A DNA stretch of 64,000 bases from W-Chloroflexi-9 sp045863195 (GCA_045863195.1 BTUI01000009.1:62001-126000); one strand, 5' to 3'. Positions 50,549 through 58,754 are shown, numbered from the stretch's first letter. A program made the numbers and translations. The notes: generated from the letters alone by a model not told the origin.

Positions 50549-51745
50549 GTGGCGTTCGTCATTACCGAGACCTGCATCGACACGCGGGACCAGGCGTGTG
50601 TGGACGTTTGCCCGGTGGATTGCATCCACTTCGAAGATGGCAAAGACCGCATGCTCTACATCAACCCTGCGGAATGCATCGACTGCGGGGCGTGCCAGCC
50701 GGCCTGCCCCGTCAGCGCGATCTTCCCGGAGGGTGACGTCCCGGCGAACCTGAACCGGTTCATCGAGATCAACTCGCTCTGGTACGAGAACGCGGACGCC
50801 GCCCGCGCCAAGGTCGGCGGTGGCGGTGGTGCCGCCGCGCCGGCCGCTGCTCCGGCGGCCGCGCCCGCCGAGGGCGGTGAAGCGCCGGCCGAGGCCCCCG
50901 CTGCTGCGGAGGCCGCGCCCGTTGCCGCTGCCGCCGCGCCCGCGGCCCCGGCCGCGAAGGCCGCCCCGGTGGCGGCGGTACAGCAGGTGCCCGCGGTTCC
51001 GGTCGGAAGCCACGGCGGCGTCCAGGCCTCGAAGTACCGCCTCCCGAAGGCGACCGGTGTCGCCTCCCTCGCCGCGTTCGCGGCGGCGGTGTATGTGATG
51101 TTCGTCTTCCCCGGCCCAACCTGGATCGAACTGTCCTGGGCGGAGGGGTTGTTCAAGGCGATCGGCATCGACAACGGTGGCGGCGTGGGCATCACGGTGG
51201 CGCTGCTGCTGCCGCTGGCGCCGCTGCTGCTCCTCGTCCACCTCGCGATCCAGTTCGGCGACTTCAACAAGTTCGCCGCCTCGCACGAGCGCAACCTCGC
51301 CAAGTGGCGGGCGCGCGGCCCGCAGTGGCGGCGCAACGAGGAGTCCCGCCGCTACCTGCTCGCGGAGACGGTCGCCGCGATCGCCAAGGACCGCTTCGAC
51401 TACACGCCCGAGGTCGGCGTGAAGACGTACGTGAACCTCCCGGAGCCCCAGATGGGCGTGGAGGTCCGCGGCACGGGCGACAAGGTCTTCCCGGACATCG
51501 TTACGCTGCGCCCCGGCAACCAGCCGGTCGCCATCGTGCAGGTGGAGACGAAGGAGACGGTCACGCGCGACCAGGCGGCGTACGTCTGGGCGATGCTGGA
51601 GAACCGCACCTGCCCGCTCTACATTTACGTCCCCGCCGGCATGCTCCGCCGCGCGAAGGACTACGCGAAGGCGGTCGGGCTGAAGAACGTGAAGTTCCGC
51701 ACCTGGCGCTGGAGCCCCAACGGCATGGTCGTGAAGGAGGCGTAG
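50549..51745 (+). CDS. Membrane-anchored 7Fe ferredoxin with nuclease-like C-terminus
   Basis: 398 residues in four parts. Residues 1-80 are a 3Fe-4S/4Fe-4S ferredoxin (Cys9, 17, 21, 25 and Cys43, 46, 49, 53). Residues 90-160 are an Ala/Pro-rich linker. Two membrane helices follow (about 168-188 and 213-235). Residues 240-398 are a soluble domain with Glu273, Pro315-Asp316 in DKVFPDIV and Glu333-Thr-Lys335 in VQVETKET, spaced like a PD-(D/E)XK nuclease core, then a helix and CPLYIYVPAGMLRRAKDYAK. The GTG start has GGAAAGG upstream. The nuclease resemblance is my reading and needs a profile search; enzymatic activity is not implied. Confidence 0.82.
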   Translation: MAFVITETCIDTRDQACVDVCPVDCIHFEDGKDRMLYINPAECIDCGACQPACPVSAIFPEGDVPANLNRFIEINSLWYENADAARAKVGGGGGAAAPAAAPAAAPAEGGEAPAEAPAAAEAAPVAAAAAPAAPAAKAAPVAAVQQVPAVPVGSHGGVQASKYRLPKATGVASLAAFAAAVYVMFVFPGPTWIELSWAEGLFKAIGIDNGGGVGITVALLLPLAPLLLLVHLAIQFGDFNKFAASHERNLAKWRARGPQWRRNEESRRYLLAETVAAIAKDRFDYTPEVGVKTYVNLPEPQMGVEVRGTGDKVFPDIVTLRPGNQPVAIVQVETKETVTRDQAAYVWAMLENRTCPLYIYVPAGMLRRAKDYAKAVGLKNVKFRTWRWSPNGMVVKEA

Positions 51746-51770
51746 TCCTCCACACCCTCGGCGATGACAG

Positions 51771-51796
51771 ACGGCCCCGGCACCTGCCGGGGCCGT
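51771..51796 (+). terminator. Terminator after the membrane ferredoxin gene
   Basis: Perfect 11-bp stem ACGGCCCCGGC/GCCGGGGCCGT with loop ACCT, 25 bases past the stop, followed by TTCGTT. Confidence 0.7.
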
Positions 51797-51890
51797 TTCG
51801 TTGGCGCTCGTTGTGGGCCGGTGGGTGCGGCCAGGAGACGCGTAGGATCGGGCCGCGTTCGTTGCGTGCTGCATCCAGGGAGGTGCCCCC

Positions 51891-52286
51891 ATGCCGCGGT
51901 TCGTCGTCGACGCTGGCGTCGTGCTCCACCTGGCCAGCACCGGCTTCGAGGTCGGCACGGATCACCGCCTGCTCGCGCCCACGCTGCTGCGCTCGCAGGT
52001 GCTGTCCGTGCTGCACGAGGCGGTCCAGCGAGGCGACCTGCCCGCAGACGTTGCTCGAGGCCAGCTCAAGCGGGTGGGGAAGATGCCGATCCGGCTCCTT
52101 GGCGACGCGGTCCTGCGCGAGCGGGCCTGGCAGGTAGCGGACCAGCTGGGGTGGCCGTCGACCTACACGGCGGAGTACATCGCGTTGACGCAGTTGCAGG
52201 CGGACGCGTTCGTCACCCTCGATGCGGATCTCGCGCTGAGCGTGCGCGGGCTGGTGGCGACCGCGTCCGTCGACGACCTGCGCTGA
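51891..52286 (+). CDS. PIN domain protein (VapC-like, no antitoxin seen)
   Basis: 131 residues with a PIN-domain look: FVVDAGVVLHLA (acidic Asp7), RSQVLSVLHEAV with Glu, TYTAEYIALTQLQADAFVTLDADLA giving further acidic residues. VapC toxins cleave RNA, but here no antitoxin frame precedes or follows it: the 94 bases after the ferredoxin terminator hold only a TAGGAT box (51843-51848) and GGGAGG before the ATG. It could be a solitary toxin remnant or a housekeeping RNase. Confidence 0.75.
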   Translation: MPRFVVDAGVVLHLASTGFEVGTDHRLLAPTLLRSQVLSVLHEAVQRGDLPADVARGQLKRVGKMPIRLLGDAVLRERAWQVADQLGWPSTYTAEYIALTQLQADAFVTLDADLALSVRGLVATASVDDLR

Positions 52287-52308
52287 CGGCTGGTGACGGG
52301 GGCGCCCT

Positions 52309-53028
52309 CTACGGGATCGAGGCGATGCGGCCCGCCTTCAGGACGTTCTTGAGCGCCTCGCGCTTGCTGAGGGGGCTGAGGCGGTCCGCGTGCGCCGTCA
52401 CGTACCGCACCACCTCGTCCGGGTCGGTCCAGGCGTACTGGCGGAGCGCCCAACCGATCGCCTTGCGGATGAAGAACTCGCGGTCGCCCAGATTCGGCTC
52501 GATGCAGTCGTACAGCAGGCGCAGGTCGGTCGCCTGCTTGTGCTTCAACTGGCAGATGATGGCAGCGCGCCGCTTCCACATCTCGGGCGCGGTGCTCCAC
52601 TCGCGCATGCGGGCCGCCGTCCAGTCGGGCTCGCGTTGGTGCAGTTCGTCGAGCAGATTGCCGGCGGTCTCGTCGACCAGGTCCCACCACGCGCCGGTGA
52701 CCACGAACTCCTCGTACATCGGGAATGCCGCGCGCGTCCGGTGCCCCCGGTAGAGGCGGTGCTGCGCCAGCGCGAGCGTCGCGTATCGTTCCTCGCGGTG
52801 GGTCGCCTCGCGCCACAGGGCGAGCACGGTGTCGCGCCAGTCATCGAACCCGTCGAGGGGATGCGTGGCGAAGACCTCGCGGAAGATGCGTTGCACCTGC
52901 GGGAGCGTGACGCCGTAGTAGGGCATCGTGGACTTCATGTAGTGCTGCATCTGCGGCGCTTTCGCCGGGTCGGCGGCGGCCTGCAGCGCCTCGCGGACGG
53001 CGGCGATGAGCACGCGGTCGGCGGTCAC
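52309..53028 (-). CDS. DNA alkylation repair protein (AlkD-like)
   Basis: 239-residue all-helical HEAT-like repeat protein of the AlkD/DNA alkylation repair family: PYYGVTLPQVQRIFREVFATHP, WREATHREERYATLALAQHR, WWDLVDETAGNLLDEL, DREFFIRKAIGWALRQYAWTDP, LSPLSKREALKNVLK. The Trp-Asp and Lys-Arg positions fit the glycosylase surface that removes 3-methyl- and 7-methylpurines. GTG start overlaps the stop of the DUF488 gene, so the two are coupled. Confidence 0.88.
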   Translation of the reverse strand: MTADRVLIAAVREALQAAADPAKAPQMQHYMKSTMPYYGVTLPQVQRIFREVFATHPLDGFDDWRDTVLALWREATHREERYATLALAQHRLYRGHRTRAAFPMYEEFVVTGAWWDLVDETAGNLLDELHQREPDWTAARMREWSTAPEMWKRRAAIICQLKHKQATDLRLLYDCIEPNLGDREFFIRKAIGWALRQYAWTDPDEVVRYVTAHADRLSPLSKREALKNVLKAGRIASIP

Positions 53029-53387
53029 GACGCCCCGCTCAGCCGCTCCCGGATGACCGCGGCCAGCACGGCGCGGTGGCACGCCGTCTCGTCCGCGGCC
53101 TCGCCGAGCAACACCACGCCCGTCCCGGCGGCCATCCGTGCGGCCCACGCCACGAGGTTGGCGCGCCCCGCCAGCTCCTCCCGGTAGCGCGCCTCGAACG
53201 TCGCGGGGTCGAGCGCCCCGGCGTCGCGCGCCGCCTCGAGGGCAACGCTGGGCGCGAGGTCGGGCTCCCACTGGTCGACCGCGCGGCGGTCGATGCCGGC
53301 GGGCCAGCGCCGTGTGGTCAGCAGGCGCGGCAGGGGATCCTCGGGCGGTGCGTGGACGCTTCCGAGGACGATGCGCGCTTCGCTCAA
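53025..53387 (-). CDS. DUF488-family protein
   Basis: 120 residues. RRWPAGIDRRAVDQWEPDLAPSVAL, then FEARYREELA and GTGVVLLGEAADETACHRAVLAAVIRERL reproduce the DUF488 pattern (RWPRG....W...LAPS....RY..EL...V.LL.A..E..CHR..L). Enzymatic function unknown. A TTG at 53387 overlaps the upstream gene stop as TTGA and the stop overlaps the AlkD gene as GTGA, placing it in a three-gene operon. Confidence 0.72.
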   Translation of the reverse strand: MSEARIVLGSVHAPPEDPLPRLLTTRRWPAGIDRRAVDQWEPDLAPSVALEAARDAGALDPATFEARYREELAGRANLVAWAARMAAGTGVVLLGEAADETACHRAVLAAVIRERLSGAS

Positions 53388-54415
53388 CGCGTGGCCGCCA
53401 TCGTGTGCGCGAGCGCGCCCGGCAGCCCGAGGTCGGGGGCGCCCGCGAGCGATCCGACCGACTGCAGCTCGCCGGCGTGCGAGAAGACGTGCGCGGCGCT
53501 TCGGGCGACCTGCACGCCGATGGGGCCGCGAGTACGACCGGCCTCGATCGCCGCGCCGAGCGCTGCTGCGTCGAGGCTGGCGAGCCACGCGTCGGCCGTT
53601 GCGAGCGTGCGCCCCATCGCATCGAGCACCTCGGACGGCGGCACCGGCGCGGGCGGGGCTCGGAAGTCGAACGAGCCGACGAACGGGTCGGCGTCGCGGC
53701 GCTGCGCGAGCACGTTCCAGAAGCGGTCCTCGCGCGCGAGGGTGTGGAGGGCGGTGTAGGAGCCGGGGTTGAGCGACACGATCTCGCCGGTCAACGCCGG
53801 CAGCGGCAGCGCCGCGAACGTCCGCCGGAGTTCCACGTAGCCATCGCGCAGCAGCGCCGCCACCATCGATGCGGAGGCATCGTCGGTGTCGATACCCTCG
53901 GTGGTGCGGGTGAGCGGGCCGGGGAGCCCGAGGTCTCCCGCGCCGGCGAGCGCCGCGATCACGGTGAGATCGCCGGCGTGCACGAACGCGTGCGCGACGC
54001 TCCTCGCGACGAGGTAGCCGGTCGTCGCGCCGCTGCTCTCCCACGACGAACCCGCGAGGTTGGCGGGGGTTCGGAGCGTCTCAGCATCGAGGGACGGAGC
54101 GAACGCGCGAGCGCGCTCACGGACTTGTTCGAAGGCCTCGATCGCCTCCGCGAGTGGCGTGGCGAGCGTGCCGTACGGGACGTCCGTGCTGTGGCGTTCG
54201 CGCCAGGCGGCGCACCAGGCGTCGGGTGCGCCGGGCGCTCGGCTCTGCGTGAGCCAGCGGTCCTGGATCGCGGCGACGTGGCCCACGACCCACGGGCTGG
54301 CGCTCAGCGGCCCCAGCGGGCCGCCTCGGCCCGGCGCGGGGAGGTGGGCGATCGCCGCCTCGAACTCGTCGAGCGCGTCGAGCAGCAGCCGGGAGAGCAG
54401 GAGTGAGGACGCCAC
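53384..54415 (-). CDS. Tandem DinB-fold protein (two repeats)
   Basis: 343 residues made of two related DinB/maleylpyruvate-isomerase-like helical halves. The C-terminal segments ARSVAHAFVHAGDLTVIAAL and ARSAAHVFSHAGELQSVGSL (about 30 identical or similar positions, both then GxxDLGLPG) are clearly duplicated, and SPWVVGHVAAIQDRWL matches SYTALHTLAREDRFW. His residues of the metal triad are partly kept in each half. Single-copy DinB proteins are often thiol-transferases. First gene of the DinB-DUF488-AlkD operon, with TAGACT six bases before the GTG start. Confidence 0.8.
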   Translation of the reverse strand: MASSLLLSRLLLDALDEFEAAIAHLPAPGRGGPLGPLSASPWVVGHVAAIQDRWLTQSRAPGAPDAWCAAWRERHSTDVPYGTLATPLAEAIEAFEQVRERARAFAPSLDAETLRTPANLAGSSWESSGATTGYLVARSVAHAFVHAGDLTVIAALAGAGDLGLPGPLTRTTEGIDTDDASASMVAALLRDGYVELRRTFAALPLPALTGEIVSLNPGSYTALHTLAREDRFWNVLAQRRDADPFVGSFDFRAPPAPVPPSEVLDAMGRTLATADAWLASLDAAALGAAIEAGRTRGPIGVQVARSAAHVFSHAGELQSVGSLAGAPDLGLPGALAHTMAATR

Positions 54416-54421
54416 GCCGGT

Positions 54422-54427
54422 AGTCTA
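54422..54427 (-). promoter_or_regulatory. -10 box of a leaderless transcript (tandem DinB gene)
   Basis: Minus-strand TAGACT, six bases (ACCGGC), then the GTG at 54415. Confidence 0.6.
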
Positions 54428-54456
54428 GCGGGCGTCCTCGCGGCGGGCCGGAGCGC

Positions 54457-54639
54457 CTACGCGGCGCGGCGGCGGAGGGCGGTGTACGGCCGCTCAGGGC
54501 GCGCCAGGCGCGGGAACTCCGCCGGCCGGAGCGCCTCGCGCACGCCTTCACGCATCGCCAGGTCGCCGCGCAGCCACTGGCTGACGAGCGCCGACCCAGC
54601 CACCCCCACGATCACCCCGAGCACGATTGCAAGCATCAT
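54457..54639 (-). CDS. 60-residue membrane protein under probable SOS control
   Basis: 60 residues: one N-terminal membrane helix (LAIVLGVIVGVAGSALVSQWL, residues 3-23, too long to be accidental here) and a basic tail ending YTALRRRAA. No family is recognised. Two putative LexA boxes, GAACN4GTTC, sit in and after its promoter. Small one-helix proteins induced by SOS in other bacteria often block cell division (YneA, SidA), and this could be such a protein; that role is inference. It is the only gene the promoter faces. Confidence 0.6.
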   Translation of the reverse strand: MMLAIVLGVIVGVAGSALVSQWLRGDLAMREGVREALRPAEFPRLARPERPYTALRRRAA

Positions 54640-54677
54640 CAGTCGTGACCCCCGTCGCGTCCGTCCGGCCCGGGATA

Positions 54678-54689
54678 GAACGGGCGTTC
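54678..54689. promoter_or_regulatory. Putative LexA box 2 (downstream of the start point)
   Basis: GAACGGGCGTTC, a perfect GAACN4GTTC. It lies at about +10 to +21 of the transcript starting near 54699. Confidence 0.65.
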
Positions 54690-54705
54690 GTTCGGAACAG
54701 AACGG

Positions 54706-54734
54706 ACGATAGAACGAGCGTTCTACGGTGTCAA
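54706..54734 (-). promoter_or_regulatory. Promoter of the 60-residue membrane protein
   Basis: Minus-strand -35 TTGACA (54734-54729, perfect), 17-bp spacer, -10 TATCGT (54711-54706). The spacer contains LexA box 1. Confidence 0.68.
54712..54723. promoter_or_regulatory. Putative LexA box 1 (between -35 and -10)
   Basis: GAACGAGCGTTC, a perfect GAACN4GTTC that abuts the -10 box. With the second copy 22 bases away, chance is unlikely. Confidence 0.7.
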
Positions 54735-54759
54735 GGCCGCGGGTGGCACCCCACGCGCC

Positions 54760-55338
54760 TCACCAGAGGTCGCCCTCGCGGAGGTCGAGGTACACGTCGG
54801 CGTCGTCGAAGTCGGCGCGATGCTCCCGGGCGAGCGGGCTGAAGAACGCCATCAGCGTCGCCTTGCCCAGGCTGTCGGCACGGAACGGCACCGCGCGCGT
54901 CCCGCCGACCACCACCGTCCGGGGCATGTGCGTCCAGCCCTGCGCCTCGTATAACGGCACCAGCGGCGGATCGCAGGTGAACACGCCGACGTCAGCGCCG
55001 GACGCCTCGATCCGCTCGCGCGCCGCGGCGACGAGCCGCGCCGCATGGCCGCGACGCAGGTGGTCGGGATGCGTGGAGACCGCGCTCAGCCCGCACGCTC
55101 GGTAGGCGAAGCCGCGATGCACGATCGTGCGCCTGGGGATCGCGAGGTAGGCGACCACGCGACCGTCCTCGACCAGTAGCATGCACTCCGGCTCCGAACG
55201 CGGGTCGTGGAGCGGGCGGTCGAGACGCGCCTCGATGGGGCGGCCGGAGGGCCACGCCGCCTCGAGGATCGCGAGCGCCTGCGCCTTCAGGTCGCGAGGG
55301 ACCGCGTCCTGTGCGAACGCGAGGATCTTCGTGGTCAT
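54760..55338 (-). CDS. GNAT family N-acetyltransferase
   Basis: 192 residues with a GNAT fold: LLVEDGRVVAYLAIPRRTI, LSAVSTHPDHLRRGHAARLVAAARERIE (acetyl-CoA loop with the R-R-G-H-A pattern), and VGVFTCDPPLVPLYEAQGWTHMP. Substrate unknown. It starts ten bases after the stop of the luciferase-like gene and closes the hydrolase/luciferase/GNAT operon. Confidence 0.85.
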   Translation of the reverse strand: MTTKILAFAQDAVPRDLKAQALAILEAAWPSGRPIEARLDRPLHDPRSEPECMLLVEDGRVVAYLAIPRRTIVHRGFAYRACGLSAVSTHPDHLRRGHAARLVAAARERIEASGADVGVFTCDPPLVPLYEAQGWTHMPRTVVVGGTRAVPFRADSLGKATLMAFFSPLAREHRADFDDADVYLDLREGDLW

Positions 55339-55348
55339 GCGGGCCGCC

Positions 55349-56467
55349 TCAGTCGACGAGCCCCGGCATCACGACGTCCGTGAAATAGCCGAGCGAGCGG
55401 GTCGCCTCGGCGTGGGTCAGGTTCCCCCACTGGAACGAGCCCACGAAGTAGTTTGCGCCGCTGTCGGCGCAGTACCGCTCCACGTAGCGGCGAACGGTCG
55501 CCGGCGAGCCGCAGACCAGCGCCTCCGCCTCGATCGCCTGTTCCGGCGTGATGCGCATCGTCTGCACCGTGTTCGGGCGCGCCGCCTGCTGCACCTCGCC
55601 CGCCACCTGCTTCTGGAACCACTCGGAGCGCTGGACGACCTCGTTGAACGCGCCCGCGGCGCCGGTCGTCGCATCGCGCCCGCCCGGCGCCGGCTTCGCG
55701 AAGTGCGAGAGGTACGAGTGGTAGGAGTTGATGGCGCGCTCGCGAGCCTCCTCGTCCGTGGGGGCGATGTAGATGCGGCGGGTGCCGCCGTAGAGCGGCT
55801 GCTCCGGGCGGTAGATCTCCGGGCCGTCCGTTGCCTTCGCGCGCTCCCACGCCTCGCGGAAGATCTGGGAGACGGCGGCGATCTGCTGCACGGAGCCGTT
55901 CGCGATGAAGTTCGCGCCGCGCTTCGCCGCCGATTCCGGGTTACCGGCCCACCACAGCGGCGGGTGCGGCTTCTGGTACGGGCGCAGTTCCATCCACAGG
56001 TCGACCGCATCGAAGAACTTGCCGCGGTAGGAGAGGAAGTCCGTCTGCAGCCCGCGGCGGAGGATGTCCAGCGTCTCCTCGAACCGCTCCACGTTGTCGT
56101 CCGGGTTCTCGCCCCACATCGCGAGTTCCGTGCCGCCGCCGGTGCCCGGCCCCACGCCGAGGTCGAAGCGGCCCTGGCTCAACTGGTCCACCATGCAGAT
56201 CTCCTCGATGAGGCGGATCGGGTGGTGGAGCGGCAGCACGAAGACGAGCGGGCCGAAGCGCATCCGCTTCGTGCGCTGCGCCGCCGCCGCGAGCAGCACC
56301 GCCTGGTTGGGCGCGAGGCACAGCGGCGAGTGGTGGTGCTGCGCCACGTGGTAGGAGTAGAACCCCGCGCGGTCCGCCTGCTCCATGAGTTGCAGGCGTT
56401 CCTCGTACTGCTGGGCGATCCCCACGTCGTCGCGGCGCTCGATGTGATCGAAGATGCCGAACTTCAT
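55349..56467 (-). CDS. Luciferase-like flavin-dependent monooxygenase
   Basis: 372 residues of the luciferase-like family. MKFGIFDHIERRDDVGIAQQYEER at the start, FYSYHVAQHHHSPLCLAPN, RMRFGPLVFVLPLHHPIRLIEE, DQLSQGRFDLGVGPGTGG and PPLWWAGNPESAAKRG are typical. More like bacterial alkanal monooxygenase alpha chain than the protein at 24255. The ATG overlaps the hydrolase stop (ATGA). It probably uses reduced flavin. Confidence 0.87.
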   Translation of the reverse strand: MKFGIFDHIERRDDVGIAQQYEERLQLMEQADRAGFYSYHVAQHHHSPLCLAPNQAVLLAAAAQRTKRMRFGPLVFVLPLHHPIRLIEEICMVDQLSQGRFDLGVGPGTGGGTELAMWGENPDDNVERFEETLDILRRGLQTDFLSYRGKFFDAVDLWMELRPYQKPHPPLWWAGNPESAAKRGANFIANGSVQQIAAVSQIFREAWERAKATDGPEIYRPEQPLYGGTRRIYIAPTDEEARERAINSYHSYLSHFAKPAPGGRDATTGAAGAFNEVVQRSEWFQKQVAGEVQQAARPNTVQTMRITPEQAIEAEALVCGSPATVRRYVERYCADSGANYFVGSFQWGNLTHAEATRSLGYFTDVVMPGLVD

Positions 56468-57342
56468 CGCGATCCTCCTTCGGCCGCGGCCGGGCGGCCG
56501 AACAGCACCTCCTGCGGCACATCGAAGCGTGCCGGGTCGACGAGCGTGCGCTGCAGGAACAGCGCCACGTCCGCCATGCACAGTTGCATCACACCGTCCA
56601 TGCGCACGAACTCGTGCCGCAGGCCGTCGTACAGGCGCAGGTCGGCGCGCACGCCCGCCGAGTGCAGCGCCTCGAAGAGCGTGACGGACGAGCGGTACGC
56701 GATCACCTCGTCCGCCGTGCCGTGCAGCAGCAGCGTCGGCGGGTAGGCCAGTGACACGTGCGTGATCGGGCTAGCCAGCCGCAGCGCCTCCTCCGTGAGC
56801 CCGGGCCCGAGGGAGTCGCCGGCGCTTGCCGGGACGCCCTCGTTCGTGCGCTCGGCGCCGGGGACGAAGCGGATCGGCGGGAAGAACCCCACGACGGCGT
56901 TCACGGCCTCGTCGATGCCCGCGTGTCCACCCTCGCCGCTGAACGCCGCGTGGCCCGGCGTCCCCGCCGCGAGGAGCGCGAGTTGCGCGCCAGCGGAGAA
57001 GCCGATCAGGGCGATGCGGTCGGGGTGCGCGTGCAGGTGTGCAGCGTTCGCCCGCGCCCACCGCAACGCGGCCTTGGCGTCGTGGATGTGCGCGGGCCAC
57101 GACGCCTCGCCCGTCAGGCGGTACTCGGCCGCCACGACCACGACCCCGTGCGAGGCGAGTTCGAGCGCGCGGTCGCGGAGCGTCGCGCGGCTGCCGGCGC
57201 GCCAGCCGCCGCCGTGAAACAGGATGGCGGCGGGGAGGTCCGCGTCCGGGAGGTCGGGGTGGTAGACGTCGCAGCGGAGGTCACGGCCGCCACCGGAGCC
57301 GAACACCACGTCGGCCTCGATCGTGACAGGTACGGCTGGCAT
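56464..57342 (-). CDS. Alpha/beta hydrolase (carboxylesterase family)
   Basis: 292 residues with oxyanion-hole HGGGW (43-47), nucleophile Ser116 in GFSAGAQ, acid Asp in HGTADEVI and His in GLRHEF, so a full catalytic triad. HSL-like or BD-FAE carboxylesterase; substrate unknown. It is the first gene of an operon with the luciferase-like and GNAT genes. Confidence 0.88.
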   Translation of the reverse strand: MPAVPVTIEADVVFGSGGGRDLRCDVYHPDLPDADLPAAILFHGGGWRAGSRATLRDRALELASHGVVVVAAEYRLTGEASWPAHIHDAKAALRWARANAAHLHAHPDRIALIGFSAGAQLALLAAGTPGHAAFSGEGGHAGIDEAVNAVVGFFPPIRFVPGAERTNEGVPASAGDSLGPGLTEEALRLASPITHVSLAYPPTLLLHGTADEVIAYRSSVTLFEALHSAGVRADLRLYDGLRHEFVRMDGVMQLCMADVALFLQRTLVDPARFDVPQEVLFGRPAAAEGGSR

Positions 57343-57376
57343 CGGCGCCCCCGGCGAACACGTGCGTGGTGGGCGC

Positions 57377-57404
57377 ACGATACGCGCCGGGGGAGGCGCG
57401 TCAA
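57377..57404 (-). promoter_or_regulatory. Promoter of the hydrolase operon
   Basis: Minus-strand -35 TTGACG (57404-57399), 16-bp spacer, -10 TATCGT (57382-57377), 35 bases before the ATG. Confidence 0.55.
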
Positions 57405-57419
57405 CCGCGGGTGCGACGC

Positions 57420-58742
57420 CTAGCGCGACGGGCGCAGCGCCGCCTGCCCGCCGAGGTACGGCCGTAGCACGGCCGGGACCTCCACGGAGCCGTCCTCCTG
57501 CTGCCCGTTCTCCAGGATCGTCGCGACCGTGCGGGGGAGGGCGACGCCGGAGCCGTTGAGGGTGTGCAGGTGGCGCACCTTGCCGTCCGCGCCGCGGTAG
57601 CGGAGGTTCGCGCGGCGCGCCTGGAAGTCCAGGAAGTTCGACACGGAGGAGACCTCCAGCCACTCGCCGGCGCCCGGCGCCCAGACCTCGATGTCGTAGG
57701 TCATCGCCGAAGCGAACGTGAGGTCGCCCGAGGCGAGGCGGATCACGCGGTAGCGGAACCCGAGCGCGCGGACGACGGCCAGGGCGTCCTCCAGCAGCTG
57801 CTCGTGGGCGCGCCAGGAGTCGTCCTCCTCCGTGAAGAGGACCATCTCCACCTTGTCGAACTGCCAGCCGCGCTTGATGCCGCGCACCTCGCGGCCGGCG
57901 CTGAACTGCTCGTGGCGGAAGCAGGGCGTGTACGCGGTGTGCTGCACGGGAAGCGCGGCCGCGTCCAGGATCTCGTCGCGGTACATGTTCGTGACGGGGA
58001 CCTCGGCGGTGGGCACCAGCCAGAGGTCCGTGCCCTCCGCGTGGAACATGGTGTCCGCGAACTTCGGCAGTTGCCCGGTGCCGACGAGCATCTGCTCCCG
58101 CACGAGGAACGGCGTGTAGACCTCGGTGTAGCCCTGCTCACGGTGGAGGTCGAGCATCCACGCAATCAACGCCCGCTGTAGCCGCGCGCCATCGCCCTTC
58201 AGGATGTAGAACGAGGAGCCGGAGAGCTTCGTCCCCCGCTCGAAATCGATGAGGCCGGAGCGTTCACCGACCTCCCAGTGTGGGAGCCGCGAGGCGTCCG
58301 CGTCCGGGTTTGGCGCGTCCTTCACCGCGACCGGCGTGTCCAGCCGTCGCTCCCAGCCCTCGGCCCCGTCGCCCTCCAGGATGATGACAGCGTCTTCTTC
58401 GCCGCCGAGCGGGACGTCCGGGTGGGGGATGTTCGGCATCTGGAGCAGCAGCGCGTCGAGCGCCCCGTCCAGGTCGCGCAGGGACACCTCCAGTGTGTCG
58501 AGCTCGCCCGCGACGGCGCGCTGCGCCTCGATCAGCGCCTGGCGCTCCTCCGACGACTTCGCGGAGCCGATGCGCTTGCCGGCGTCGTTGCGCTCGGCGC
58601 GCATCTTCTCGACCTGCATCAGCAGCACGCGCCGCCGGTCGTCCGTGTCGAGGATGGCGTCGAGCGGGGCCTGCGTGCGGCGCTCGCTGAGCATGCGGCG
58701 CACGTCATCGGTGCGTTCCCGGATCGTCTGGATGGAGAGCAC
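57420..58742 (-). CDS. serS: Serine--tRNA ligase
   Basis: Class II synthetase, 440 residues. The N-terminal coiled-coil arm (about 30-110) recognises the long variable arm of tRNA-Ser, present in both tRNA-Ser genes of this window. Motif 2: FRHEQFSAGREVRGIKRGWQF; motif 3: NGSGVALPRTVATILENGQ. The GTG start has GGAGG upstream. No T-box leader. It follows the Nudix gene by 12 bases. Confidence 0.96.
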   Translation of the reverse strand: MLSIQTIRERTDDVRRMLSERRTQAPLDAILDTDDRRRVLLMQVEKMRAERNDAGKRIGSAKSSEERQALIEAQRAVAGELDTLEVSLRDLDGALDALLLQMPNIPHPDVPLGGEEDAVIILEGDGAEGWERRLDTPVAVKDAPNPDADASRLPHWEVGERSGLIDFERGTKLSGSSFYILKGDGARLQRALIAWMLDLHREQGYTEVYTPFLVREQMLVGTGQLPKFADTMFHAEGTDLWLVPTAEVPVTNMYRDEILDAAALPVQHTAYTPCFRHEQFSAGREVRGIKRGWQFDKVEMVLFTEEDDSWRAHEQLLEDALAVVRALGFRYRVIRLASGDLTFASAMTYDIEVWAPGAGEWLEVSSVSNFLDFQARRANLRYRGADGKVRHLHTLNGSGVALPRTVATILENGQQEDGSVEVPAVLRPYLGGQAALRPSR

Positions 58743-58754
58743 GCCGTCCTCCGC

